Below are positions 10,912 through 23,179 of a stretch of 64,000 nucleotides of DNA, in pieces. Source of the DNA: Pegea sp. RAD2-039 (lineage: Eukaryota > Chordata > Thaliacea > Salpida > Salpidae). Position 1 is the stretch's first letter, and each line of letters opens with the position of its first letter. The stretch is taken from positions 62,001 through 126,000 of the forward strand of contig JAQGEQ010000255.1 of the NCBI GenBank assembly GCA_034620365.1, written 5' to 3'. The translations under genes and the position numbers were made by a program. The notes beneath the pieces were generated by a model. It did not search any database. It saw nothing but the letters and a program-made list of their open reading frames with translations, and had not been told where the DNA came from.

Positions 10912-12366
10912 TTATGCTGACCTCTTAGAAGAAAGCTCATCGGTTAGGAGAACTAAAACGGGTTCTGTAGAAACAGGACTTTTAAAGACTTTCTGGTAAG
11001 TTTTAATCAGGAGAAATACCGGATGAATGATTGCAACTAGACAAACAACAATAAAAATATAATAAAGATTGGTGTAGTTTCTTTTTAACGTTCGTACAAC
11101 TAGAATAGTTATTGGATACTGAAGAAATAAAACTATACCGCCAACAGCAATTGATAAGCCATATAACTTACCAAAATGTTCAGGCGGGTAATTATTTGCT
11201 AAAAATGAAGATAAAGCACCGTAAAGAAATATTCGGCTCAACAAAACAAATGTAAAAGTAAAATAGTTAATTTTATTGGTCTTTATGACTGCTGATAAAA
11301 ACATCAAAATCAGGAATATATCACTAAGAAGTACAAACACACTTGAGGTGATTTTGTTTGTAGATTTCAAATTGCTTTTTTTAAGAACTCGATTTCTAAA
11401 ACAGTCGACAAAGGCTCCACAAAGAGGAGAAACAGCAAATCCGAAAGATTGTATCACACTAAAAACTATTTTATTCATTTTAATTTCATCTTGGTCCACA
11501 GGATCAAATCTTGATTCAATCCATGAGTTGAGGTTACCAATGAAATATATCAAACCTAATTGAGTGAGACTAAAATGTAAAATATTTAGAATCATTTTAT
11601 GATGGCAGACACACTCTTTAAAACTTCTGTGTGCAGTTTTCTCTTGACTTCTTTTTGTGAATGGCTGATTGCTTTGGTCTACTTCAAACAATTTTTTAAA
11701 GCAAAAAAGCTCCTTGTAACCATATTGGTAATTATCAGACAGCTTGATTGGAACACTTTTACGCGGTGTCAGTGTCAAAGTTCGAATATGGAATATAAAT
11801 CCAATAGCAACTGCAATATACAACAAAACGTTGAATTGAACTCCAACCTCAAAGTATAGAAACTTCATTAAGAGAAAAGTAAAACTAGATGAGATAAAAC
11901 ATCCGTTCATCAGTGAGAGGAATGTGTCTTTATGTTTCGGAAAGAGATTACAAAGCTGTGAGTTAACTGTTAAAAGTCCATATCCTCCAATATCTAATAA
12001 AGGAATAGCAACAAACAGGATGTATGAGTAATCAGAACCAAAAATGGCAATTAAAAAATATGCCAATATGTCTAAGAATAGTATAATGGTCCGGGCCACC
12101 CAGATACCTTTGTAGTCCAGAATAGATCCAATGATAATGCTAACTATAGGAGTTAATGAGGTTGATACCGTAAAAACAAGACTAAGACTCTCAACTTGAG
12201 AGGAACACTCTTCTATTGAAGAGTTGAAGACAGAGCAGTTAATATTTTTAAAAAAACCTTGGCTTACAAAGATATCTTGAACAGCAGGCCAACCATAAAC
12301 CACACCAGAATAGATTGAAACTTCCAAAAAAGTTGTTATTAAGGTTAATACAAACTGAAATCTCAT
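10912..12366 (-). CDS. SLC43A3: SLC43A3-like equilibrative nucleobase transporter, copy 2
   Basis: This 484-residue transporter is a tandem paralogue of the gene at 6385-7809. The same landmarks occur: VYGWPAVQDIFVS near the amino terminus, VESLSLVFT, DIGGYGLLTVNSQLCNLFPK, LTLTPRK after the central helices, IYFIGNLNSWI, and PPEHFGKLYGLSIAVGG followed by LFLQYPI. By eye the two proteins share under half of their residues, so the duplication is old or the copies diverge fast. The amino-terminal loop after the first helix carries cysteines and Asn-Cys-Ser/Asn-Ser-Ser sequons, as expected for the extracellular side. The coding sequence is intronless. A tttag acceptor-like site ends one base before the ATG. 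Role inferred: facilitated purine nucleobase transport at the plasma membrane. Confidence 0.87.
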   Translation of the reverse strand: MRFQFVLTLITTFLEVSIYSGVVYGWPAVQDIFVSQGFFKNINCSVFNSSIEECSSQVESLSLVFTVSTSLTPIVSIIIGSILDYKGIWVARTIILFLDILAYFLIAIFGSDYSYILFVAIPLLDIGGYGLLTVNSQLCNLFPKHKDTFLSLMNGCFISSSFTFLLMKFLYFEVGVQFNVLLYIAVAIGFIFHIRTLTLTPRKSVPIKLSDNYQYGYKELFCFKKLFEVDQSNQPFTKRSQEKTAHRSFKECVCHHKMILNILHFSLTQLGLIYFIGNLNSWIESRFDPVDQDEIKMNKIVFSVIQSFGFAVSPLCGAFVDCFRNRVLKKSNLKSTNKITSSVFVLLSDIFLILMFLSAVIKTNKINYFTFTFVLLSRIFLYGALSSFLANNYPPEHFGKLYGLSIAVGGIVLFLQYPITILVVRTLKRNYTNLYYIFIVVCLVAIIHPVFLLIKTYQKVFKSPVSTEPVLVLLTDELSSKRSA

Positions 12367-12369
12367 CCT

Positions 12370-15166
12370 AAATTTTGAAATTAAACCACAAACTACAATT
12401 TAATAAACAACAAATAAACTGTAAACACATCAATGAATAATTTCAAGCGTACACATAATTCTAATACTTCTATCATGAATATTAAGCGTTAAAATTGAAG
12501 ACGGAAATAACATCATATTCACTTTGTGAGAGTGTTTGTACTTATGAAGAATTTCTCCTTCTGTAATTTACATGGTTGAAATTTTGATAGCTTTAAATCA
12601 AAAAATAAAAAATCAAGCTAAATATGTATTTATTTTTGAATTATTCACACTTATGCTTTTATGCAAACAAACTTAACATGTCATGCATACTAATCATGAC
12701 AAGCGTAACATCCTATATTATTTACAAAATGTTTGAATGACGCGCAACTTGTACAATTTAGAGACAACAAAATATGAGTTATTCTAAATTTGATAATTAG
12801 TCAAAGTTCAGGAACACTCCTTATTTAAATGGTGTATTATACTGCAATATATCTTCGCTATTCAGATAATAAATTGTCAATCTTTTTTTCTTTTTAGTCG
12901 TTTTAAAACATACTTTTAGAAAATACCATTTTCTACGTATTTCTTACAGATCAGGTAAATAAAGATAAAGAGAATTTCTATATCTCAGAGTTCTATATGT
13001 TCAGATTTTATGATAAATAACGATATTTTGTGGTAATTACCTCTTTTAACATAATATCTTATACGATGACACAATTTTAATATATATATTTAAAATAAAA
13101 TGACTGGAAAAGATTAAAATAATAAATATTAAAAAACAATTCACTTATATATTATATTCTTTAAAATCTCATACAAATCGAACTTCTGTACAACTTTTCA
13201 TAAGTTAAATAAATATTTATAAATCTATGTTTAACAAATGCGAATTAAAATAGTTTACTTTTTAATTAAAACGATTTCATGGGTAAATAGCTCCACCAAG
13301 CGGATTAAAAAAGTTTTTAACCTTCATGTGCAACCTCAAGAACTTTCTAATATTTATATCTGTATAAACAGATTTCTCATGAAATAAAAGCTGACTTTGC
13401 AATAAATTGCTTTGTACTAAGTTTGATTCAGTTTTAAACTAAAGTTTTTCGTGTAATTGTAAACAGATACAAATAATGTACTCATATTGATTTCTTAATT
13501 ATAACAAAATAATGATTCATATTATCTTTAATACTAGCTTATAAATAAGGTAGCGGTTGATAAGTGGCTTTGGTTCACATTTTCATTAAAGATAAAAACT
13601 AAATAATCAACTCACCACAACATATAAACTGATTCTACACTTTAATTATCAAAAAGCTCGCCAACCATACTTTACGCCAAACAATTTACTGTAAAGTAAA
13701 TGCAAAATAAATAGAAACTACATTGTGCTTAAGAACAAAAATAATTTTCATAAGTCCTATATTTATATTTAATATTAAGCTTAAAGTAAACACCTTGCCA
13801 GGTTAATTTAAGACTTTGACCTACAAAATCCCTAATAGATACAAAAACAAACTTTCATCTCAATTTATTTGTTCAAAACAAAATAGAAAAGAACATGGAA
13901 TTTGATAACTTGATTGCAGTATATAATATAAATAAAGTATTTGTCTTTAATTTAAAAAAACGCTTAATTGTCATTCTAATAAAAGTTAGAGAAATAGCAA
14001 AATTAAAATCTAATAAATTGCTTTGCTTTAAACCTAATCTATACTAGAATAATTGAGCCTTTGTAATAAAAGCTTTGGTAAAGAACTTTTGTGAATAAAA
14101 TACTGAACAATGCGAAACATCAGACCTAAAAAGAAAACATCTTATAGTAAAGCGACCCCTTTAACATTAAGGGCATGATTTGTTTCAAAAATAATTTTGT
14201 TTTTTTTAATAGGAAAGGTTACTTGTCATGCTAAGATAAAACTCAAACGAAAAGTCTAATGCTACCTGGCAAGTTTACTTTCTATTTGATGTAGTTAAAT
14301 AGTTACTATTGAAATAAAGTAGCAGCTTAATCGATTTATATAACTGCTGAGAGTATTCAAACACTGCTAACTTATCTGCACACGTAAGCTTCACACCGAT
14401 TTGACTAAGTTTCAATCGAAGAAGCTTTCTTAGCGACAAGCGTTTAATCTTAAACTGCTTATGAAAGTATTAAAGCTGACTAAACCTAATAACTAATACA
14501 GAAAGTTTGGTGATTACCGCATACTTCTATCGATTTGTTGTTATATTTAGAAGATAGTCACGACTTTGTCAGCATGTTTTTATTAGAGCAAAAAAGTTAT
14601 ATTTTTGTAGAATGAAAATAAGAGCTTTTAGGAAATGTTTCTTTTATTGTCTTTCATTTAATAATTCATTTTTTAGAATTGAGATAACAATCGTATGTCT
14701 GATTGATTGAAACTTTTAATCTTATTCAAGTTGGAAGTTGATAAATTACTAAACATAAATTATTATTTGAATATTTTGGACAAAAGTCTTCAGCCATCAT
14801 CACTAAGTCAAGACATTTTGTCAATCAGACAAATGTATAGATAACAAGTAAATAGTTTTTACTCAACTAGTACTTTAGTGGTGATCTCCTTTTAACTTTC
14901 ATGATAATACATCATATTTGAAGCTAAATAGTTTTTTGTCGACTACCAAGTTAGAGGTCTCCATCTCTATCTACCCAATACTAACTAGGTAAACCAATCA
15001 ATGACTAAAGTGGTCAGAAAACGAATTGGCACGAGAGGACAATATTGTGAAGTTATGTTATTTCTACATCGGCATTATTATAAATACTAAAGATAGAACT
15101 ATTTAACTAAATACAATATTAGTAAAAGTTAGCAGGTTTCACCACAACCACGTGACTTGAGGTTGT
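12370..15166. other. AT-rich intergenic DNA, no gene seen
   Basis: About 2.8 kb without a supportable gene, exon or repeat. It separates the 5' end of the second transporter from the 3' end of UMPS on the same strand. Confidence 0.5.
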
Positions 15167-18002
15167 TTACAAATTACATCGGGACAAATAAGCTGACCAC
15201 GCGGCATCTCGAAACGATTTTGCGGCCGTTTTACGGTTGGTTGAGTGGATGATGCCTCGACCGACGATAATAATGTCGCTGCCTCGATTCAAGATCGCTT
15301 CTGTGGGAGTAATATACTGCTGCCCAAGATTATCACTACCAGGTTCCAGCTTAACACCTAAGTACAAAAAATTCAAGATTTCATATTCGATATTCAGATT
15401 GTTGATATAAAAGATGTTAGATTATGAAAAAGTTGAATTAGGAATTTCATTTGAAGATTTTAAGTTTATTTTACTTCAAATTTTCTCTTTATTTACCAAC
15501 CAATGAAAGGTTATAAATTTTAAAACAAGTTTTAGTAATCGGTCAATAAATTTAGAAAAAAAGGGACATAAATATGTGCTCCGCGCACTTGCTGGTCGTT
15601 CTCGACTCAACAGCAAGATTGTTTTATTACAAAGACTGTTTGGCGAGGAGTTTTTACAGGCCAAGGTGCTAAATCACTTCAACTATTTTTTGCTCAATTT
15701 TATTATAAAAAAACGATGTTAAAAATGTTGATTTATTTTCAAATAGTTTTAAGAAAAGTGAGTGTGAAGTTACCTGGAGTAAAATGAAGATGTGACGGGT
15801 TGTTAGAAACTTTAGAAGTAGAAATAAATCCACAAACAAAATCACTAAACTGCTCAGCCATTTGTACAGTTTGTTTTGTATATTCATCAGTAATCAAACA
15901 TCCCTTTGAATAATCATTTCAATTTGACACCAGCTGAAATTTAAGTTGTGGTACCTTAGGTGACATTTGTGCAATTAAAAGCAACCCAAGTTTTGAATTA
16001 GCCTCCTTAGCACCTGCCTGCAGCCCACTAATAACTCCAGGACCAGGTAATGAGTGAGCATTGATAATATCTGCCCAATCGGCTATATGATGAAGTCCAC
16101 CTGAAGATATATTCGATTAGGACATTTACAAACTGTATATCAAATCACAGGTATCAAGTGGATTTATTTGTTGTTAAACCACAAAAGTGTTACCTGATAA
16201 CTGAGTTTTTACGGTGTTTCCTATATCAGCAAACTTTCTGTCTTCAAAAACCACAAAGTTTAGTTTTTGGGCAATTGTTTGTAGCTTGACCATTATATCA
16301 AGATTAAAATGGCTCAGGGCGTCGGCGTGGGTTTTGATACAGCAAATATAAGGACCTACAAAGATTAAACATCTAAATAGAATATTCATCAACTAAATAC
16401 CAATTCACCGAGTGACTCCGCAAGTTCCAGTAACTCAAAAGCACTTTCTACATCAGCAGATAGACACAAGTTAGTTTTTTTTGCTTCAATTATGCTCATC
16501 AATCTAACAGTGACAGAATTTTTGGACATCTTAGCACGTTCAGCAAATGTTGTTGATGCTTGTTTGATTAGTGGGTAGATTTTTTCATCTTTATCAACTT
16601 GAGTGTTTTGAAAAATTGCTTTTCCAGTTATTGAGTTGTTTTTTGCAACTGAATTTGTTGAAAGAAATTTCTTCACCTGAAAACATCAACAGATTTAGAA
16701 TTTATTTTTTTTTTAAATCGAAGATTTCAACCTCTTCTGCAGTCACAGAGCAGATCTTATCCGCTTCTACCAACACATCCAACACTTGTGGTAATGTAAA
16801 AAGACTTTTTAGTTGAATGCCATCTTTTAATAGTTCATCTGAACCTGAATTAATAAAACATTTGAAAATCATTTAGAAAAAGTTTGATCTTCAACAGTTG
16901 AAAGAGTCTCTCACCTCCCTGATTTCTATCTAAGATCACGACTGCATCTGTGACTATGATCCCTTCATTTCTGAGGACTTGTGCAGTTTCTTTGACACTA
17001 GATCCTGTAGTAACCACGTCTTCTATAATCAGACAGTTCTGACCTAAAATTAATTCTTATTAAAGTTGAAGCAAGAGTGAATAAAAATGAAAAACTTTAA
17101 TTTATTAAATTTAAAAATTAGTTTTTACAACTGAAAATGTTTACCAATAAAATATTTAGATTATTATTTTAAAATTATATTTTAATAATAGCAATTAGTT
17201 TTATCAACAACTAATAGACAGCAAATAATCATCATATAACAAAACTTCAAATATTCAAACCTTTTTCAAAAACTCCTTCAACCATCTTTCTTGTGCCATA
17301 ATCTTTCATTTCTTTTCTACGTATTAGCATTGGCATATCTTCTTGGACTGATATACAGGTTGCAATAGGTAGAGCAGTATAAGGAACTCCACATAACTGG
17401 TCAAATGATTTGGTACCTTTGGAAACCTTCCATAATAAATTAGAGATCTCTTGTAATGTTGAAGGATAAGAAATAATAACCTTTAAATAAAAATAAATCT
17501 TTAAAATCTAGTTTACTCAGTGTTTGCTGAATAAAATATAGAATGTTTTAATATATAAACAACATATCTTATTATAATTTGTGTTTAACTTAATGCTTTC
17601 TAGCAGTTTAATTGATTTTTTATATAATTATTGTTAATGGATATTATATCGATTAAATTACATTATAATTATAAGCTTGAATAACAAAATCATTAACATC
17701 TAAAACATTAAAAAAGTATAATATATATCAAAATAATAAAAAATAAAATTGACATTAATACAATTATTAATATATAATTAAAACTAATAGCTAGTTACTG
17801 AATAAAATATATATTTTATTTAGATTACTAAACATACTAAAATACTATTTCATACAAAAATCATTAAAATATTTACTCTTAAATCTATATACACTGGTGA
17901 AATTATATTAGACTTTAGTTTAAACTCTCCAAACTTGATAGCTCCAATGTCAAATAGTTTCAAAATAAGTTTTGAATAGTCTTTTGCAGTATCTTTTGTC
18001 AT
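15167..18002 (-). CDS. UMPS: Uridine 5'-monophosphate synthase (OPRT-ODC fusion), nine exons
   Basis: This bifunctional enzyme converts orotate to OMP (OPRT) and then to UMP (ODC) in de novo pyrimidine synthesis in the cytosol. Exons on the minus strand: 17877-18002, 17261-17480, 16915-17043, 16732-16844, 16409-16676, 16194-16355, 15955-16100, 15774-15903, 15167-15357. All junctions are GT-AG and the frame is preserved throughout, giving 494 residues (human about 480). The OPRT half carries [23 protein letters not shown] and the PRPP-binding [11 protein letters not shown] (residues 121-131). The ODC half carries IKTHAD (Lys293) and [12 protein letters not shown] with the catalytic Asp324, Lys326 and Asp329, and ends with [12 protein letters not shown]. 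Introns range from 51 nt (15904-15954) to about 420 nt. An acceptor-like site (atttcag) ends 15 nt before the ATG, suggesting a 5' UTR intron or trans-splicing. Confidence 0.95.
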
Positions 18003-18017
18003 CTTATCCACTTAAAC

Positions 18018-19040
18018 CTGAAATTATCATTAAAAAATAAAAGGTTTTAATATTTTCAAAGCTACTAAAAATCTAACAAAATATTATCAAGAGTTTTTAT
18101 CAACAAAACAATTAATTTAATAAAATTATAAGAAAATTAATAAACTATTAATTGAAAATATAAAGAAATCTACAAGCTTGAAATAAATGATGATATAAAG
18201 TAATATATATTGAAGAAATTAAATTGAAGGTAAAATTATAAACTTATTTCAATTATTCTTAAATGCATTTATACAAAAATTATAATTTGGCATTGAAGTT
18301 AGTTAAATGTAATAATTATATTTTCAATAAAATAATTAGAAGCAGGTTGTGGAAAAATTTAATTATTCACACATAAACTAAATCTATTAATTAAACTTAA
18401 GTCTATCAAACATATAAAAAATCATAAATTATGCCAAATATAAATTTCATTTAATACGAAATATAAAAAATATAAACAAAGCAGACAATTTTAATTAAAA
18501 GTAATTAAAATACTAATTAATTAAAGGTATAAAATTAAAAAAATTAATTAAAGTTATAAAAATTAATCAAAACAGCAGTAGCAGTTATCATAACTTACTG
18601 TATAAAAAGTAAATCAAATTTTGTATCAAGATAAAAAAAGAATTTCAAAACTTTTTAACTTTATAAAGAAAAACCATTTTTTTAATTATTAGAAAATAAC
18701 AATTACCAGCTTAAATATCAGTATAAGTAGAAATACTAAAAGTATGGCCAATAAAAAGACAAATTATAAATAGTAAATGTGCATTAACTTAACGATTTAA
18801 TAGTAATTAAGATTAGGTAGCTGCAAACATGAACCTAAAACTTTTGAACTTGTACCTCGTGTTTAGTGGATTATACCTTCAACATTTAGGCCAGTATAAT
18901 TCTGGGTTGAAATGCATTTCACAGTAATAACTAAATAAAAGTTATTAAAACGATTTTAAAAGAATAAAAACATTATTATATTATTATAAATTTCATAATT
19001 TAAATAGCGTTCAGTTAATCTATCTATATTTAAAATGTTT
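18018..19040. other. AT-rich sequence upstream of UMPS, no gene seen
   Basis: Very AT-rich sequence holding the UMPS promoter region; no open frame or repeat is supported. Confidence 0.5.
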
Positions 19041-19260
19041 GACTAAATTAAATCAGGATGAAAGATCTCTGATTAGCTACAGGCCAATTTTTTACTTATC
19101 CAAAGACTTTCATGAATTTGAATAAGTAGATCTATTTTTTTGAAAAGTGCGATACATACTACAATTGGGACACATTTTATATGGAAAGCTATCTAGAGCA
19201 AGTCTTTAATGAGCTCAAAATCACTGTACAGTGTTATGAATTCATTAAATTTAGAAATAA
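19041..19260 (+). mobile_element. Eroded LINE reverse-transcriptase fragment
   Basis: One plus-strand frame reads DERSLISYRPIFYLSKDFHE around 19057-19117. This resembles the conserved RT phrase SYRPISLLPxxSKxFE of non-LTR retrotransposons. Downstream residues such as ITVQCYEFIKF could match the following RT segment. Stops interrupt the frame after that point. No boundaries, tail or target-site duplication are visible, so this is an old relic and its clade is not assigned. Confidence 0.5.
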
Positions 19261-19784
19261 AACTTGCTAGATCAATTCAAAAAACTTTTTTATCGTATTT
19301 CTATCATTTGAACTAAAACTAGCAGACACCAATACTAAATTTTATTACGTAAGCTAAACAATCGTAGCGTTTTTAGACTCGCTAATTTCTGTAAAAAATT
19401 GTTTGTGGATGTATCTCATATATCTACCAACAGATTACAAAGCTTTATCAATGGATTGCTTAAACTTTTTGACTAATCAGTTATGATTTCTATCAGATTT
19501 TTTTTATATTTTCATCTCACCTCATTTTCTTACATCTATTTGTGAGTTGCGTTTTGTGTTTGTTCTACTTTGCTACAAAATTGCAATTTTTTTTGAAAAA
19601 TATTTTTGTAAAATTCAATAAGAAGCTCTCAATATTTTGTTTCACAAACTAATTTAAAAGGAATTATTGCTATTCTTGCATTTTTGTTGACTCAATATGA
19701 ACAAAATATTTATTATACTCATGTTGTAGGCCGTAAATTTGTTACATTAAAAAAGTTATAAAAGTAAAATAATTCTAGAAACAG

Positions 19785-20330
19785 CTAAATATTCAATTGA
19801 TGCCTTAAAAGTTCACGCAAAGTCGTTTTGTTGAGAAAATTGAAAATGATTGCTGAGTTGTTTGTACAAGATGCAATTAGCAAAACCTGCTTTATATGTT
19901 TAATCGACAGCAAAAATCTTTTCATTTTAAACATTTTATTGTAAAGTAAACTTGCATCTAGTTTTACAATATCAGCAAATGATTCTATTGAAGGTAAACA
20001 TTTATACATCTCTCCTATACGGCATCTGAGTTTGTCAACTAAGCTGCTAATAAGTCTTTGATATGCCTCAAAAGATTCGATAACTTACATAGGCTCACAA
20101 ACATATATTGTATTTTCATCATCAATTCGAAAAGGAAGTTCTTTAATAACATGAGCAACTACACTATATAAATTATTACACAGATTATTTTTTCTTGTAA
20201 GATGTAGCAATTGGTAAACTGTTTTTCAAGTATAAAGAAAATTGTATTTATTTGTCACGTGTCTTTTTTGATTTTTCAAAAAATTTTCTTTTACTAAATG
20301 GTTAGTCTTATCAACTATATTTGTTTTCAT
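19785..20330 (-). pseudogene. Broken or intron-interrupted coding region, unknown family
   Basis: On the minus strand a single frame reads coding-like sequence for about 180 codons, interrupted by a TGA near 20223 and a TAA near 20087. It includes LCNNLYSVVAHVIKELPF, IYVCEP, IESFEAYQRLISSLVDKL and a last open block of 74 codons (19785-20009) with YKCLPSIESFADIVKLDAS. The TAA lies inside a perfect donor-like cctat/gtaagt. Splicing there to ttagcag or agcttag would remove about 45-51 nt and keep the frame, so two real exons are an alternative. A faint resemblance to the cohesin loader NIPBL/Scc2 was considered but is too weak to name it. No flanking exons were found. Confidence 0.35.
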
Positions 20331-23160
20331 CATTTTGCGCCAATCAAATCATTGCGTCATTATTTGTAAAAATATTTGAATTGACGACATATTTAAATCT
20401 TTTTTGAATGAAACTTTATTTTTATTCAAATTATGTTATAAGCTTTGGTATAAATATAAGTTAAATTTTACCACTTGTGTTAGTCTTGTTTATAGTTTAT
20501 AATAAAAAAGTTATATAGAAAAAGAAGTATAAAGTCTCGTAGTAACTTAAATTTAAAAGACATTATATAGTTAGTGACAGAATAACTTACTGTAAAGTTA
20601 ATGAACTTAACATACTAGAATATTTGATAAATACTTTATTTAAAAATGAATGATTTGCAAACGTATTAAACAAAACTATTTTATGAGATGTGAAAGTATT
20701 TTTAATGTTAGTCTCAATTCAGTTTTATTCTAAGAATAAGACTCTTTAATAATTGGGAAGTTATATCTTAGTGGCATCTTGTAATTGTTAAAAATGTAAG
20801 TAAAAACAGGATTATAGTTTAGTGGTAGATCTTATTTTGCTACTGTTTTAAAAAGATACAAGCTTATCAAAATTTCGACTTAATTAAAAAAGTTATTTTC
20901 ATGTATTTTAAATATTTCAAAAAAATGTTGCTACAAATTTAAGAAAAGAATTTTTTTGCGTGAAATCCAGAAAAAGTAATTGATTTAACCCCTTTTTAAA
21001 CTTCAGATAGTTTAAGATCTGTATCTTGATTTAGAGATGTTTTCTCGTCTGATTAAAAATTATAATAACTTAAATGAGCTTGTATCACGCACTTAAAATA
21101 ATTTAAAATAACATTGCAAGAAAAATAAGACCAAAGTGCTTATAAATAAAAAAATAAGTTAATAAAATGCTTAAATAAATGATACGTCAAGTTTATTATT
21201 TTAAAATAATTCAAATTTCTGTTAGAATTTTGTCAAAGCTTTTGATAAATACAATTTTGTAATTTAAAGATTTTTAAAGACCTTTTAATTACCCTAAACA
21301 ATGTTATCATTTTAAATATATTTAAATCAATTACTAAAATATAAATTACATTCATTCAGTTTAAAAGGAAAATCTGTTGTTTAAGACATAAAAATTTGAA
21401 AATTAATTTAAATGTCATGTAACAAACAGCATAGTTTAAAGAAAAAAATTTTGAAAACTGAAATATTCTGTCTAGCCCTAACTAAGGGCGTTGTTAATTA
21501 ATATTCTTTGATTTAATCTACAACTTTTGACTGCACGCTATTATCAGTTGAGCTGATTAAGGTAAGCTTAGGATGAAAAATCAATTGTAGAAGCTTATTT
21601 TTAATAATTCTCATAATCACATTAAATATTATTTTTTAAAAACAGTTTAATAATAATAAAGAAGACTAACAGTAGACAACAATTGCTTGTAATATCTTGT
21701 TAAATCAAATTAAACAAATGTTTAAGTAAACATTAGAGGTATTTTAAAGTCTAATGACCAATTTAATCAGTTAGATGAATCTTTTTGACTCTTTTAATCT
21801 TGGTTTGTTAGGAAAAGAACAACAAGTCAGGCATCAAATTATTAAAAGAATCTTTTTTTGGCATTGAAACTTTTTATTTTTTCAATCAAATTTACTACTC
21901 TACCTATAAAACATAAAAAGTAATTTCTAAATCGTCAGAGCCAAATTTGAAAACTTCAAATAAAATAACGTCAAAGTTACATCACTAAAAGTTCAATAAA
22001 ACTTTTAAAACTGTTGATATTAAGCAATACGTCAATAATATTGTATCTGTCTTTAAACCAAACATAATTTTCTTTGTTGTTTAAAAATAAAATTGGTTAT
22101 CAGGGTACAATCGGAAATAAATGACGTAATAACAAGGTAGGCACATAACATAGTGTTGATGAAAGCATGTTGTCAAGGTAACCAAATCATAAACGTGATT
22201 TGAACTGAAAACTTGGCTGGAGCCATTTTTAAAGAACCATTAAAAGTGCGACACGACAAAAGTTTTTAATAGTTTGTACGTGTCTCTACTGAGTTTGCAT
22301 AGAGTTAAATGTGGTCAAAGTTGTTCTTTTAATCAGCTTTAATCACAACTGTTAACAATGTTGATAAAATGGCTTTATTTGGAAAGTACGTCATACTTTT
22401 AGATGATATGGTAGATACAAGCATAGGACAACAACAAACCCGGGTTCGTATTGTTAAACGAATTTTTGTTCGAATTATAAAAGAAAAATCAGTGAAAGTT
22501 TGACTTATGCTTCAATAGATTTTTACTACTTAAAAACTAAGAATAGATTTGGCATTTCTAGATATCAACACGTAATTTAAAAACCTCAAATTTCACAATT
22601 GATTTACGAAATGTTTAATTTGTAATTCGCAATTAACTGATAATTTGATAAAATTATTTTTCTGTATCAATTTTTCTTTTAGTTTAATTTCAAAAAAAAG
22701 ATCATTTGATAATCTGGTTTTCATAATATGATTGAACGTTCAGTGATGTTCTTTGAAAAGGGTTTTTAGGTGAAGAAGTATTCGTAGAAAGATTACAAAA
22801 AAAGATTAGAGAGAGAGGCTGGAAAAAGTTTCGACAACGGAAAACACCTACCAGAAATAAAAGGACAAAATCTAGCCTCGTCTCTTCATCAGATGAAGTT
22901 GAAAATCTTTGTATTTGAAAGAACAAAACAAGAAAAATAAAACTTGAAGAATTATGAGTTAGATTAGAAAGTAGTTTAACCGAAGCGTTCAAATCAAATC
23001 TCCCTAAAATGAAAATAGTAGCTGCTGATGAAGAATGCTAATAGTTTTATTTACAATTTTAATTAGCAGTTCTAATTTGCATAATTACAAAAAATTTTTA
23101 CGTAAACCTTTTAAAATCATATTTTGTAGATAATTGAAATCTTTTTATTTTATAACTTAA
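20331..23160. other. Intergenic DNA upstream of the FGF gene, no gene seen
   Basis: Mostly AT-rich. From about 22.1 to 23.0 kb the composition is somewhat richer and could hold regulatory sequence or 5' UTR for the FGF gene. The open frame on the opposite strand at 22702-22992 has no recognisable motif and is not called. Confidence 0.4.
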
Positions 23161-23179
23161 CTAAGAGGCGGTGGTCGTC

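Noticed and set aside
16401-16409. UMPS exon 5 ending at a gtattt donor (16400) instead of gtgaat (16408)
   Set aside because: Only the gtgaat donor keeps the frame and yields the conserved [11 protein letters not shown] junction.
20811-20885. Possible tRNA gene (phrase tatagtttagtggtaga resembles an A box)
   Set aside because: No cloverleaf can be folded: the acceptor stem does not pair and no convincing B box follows at the right distance.
22702-22992. 96-codon minus-strand frame upstream of FGF
   Set aside because: No recognisable domain or splice structure; more likely the shadow of FGF 5' flanking or UTR sequence.
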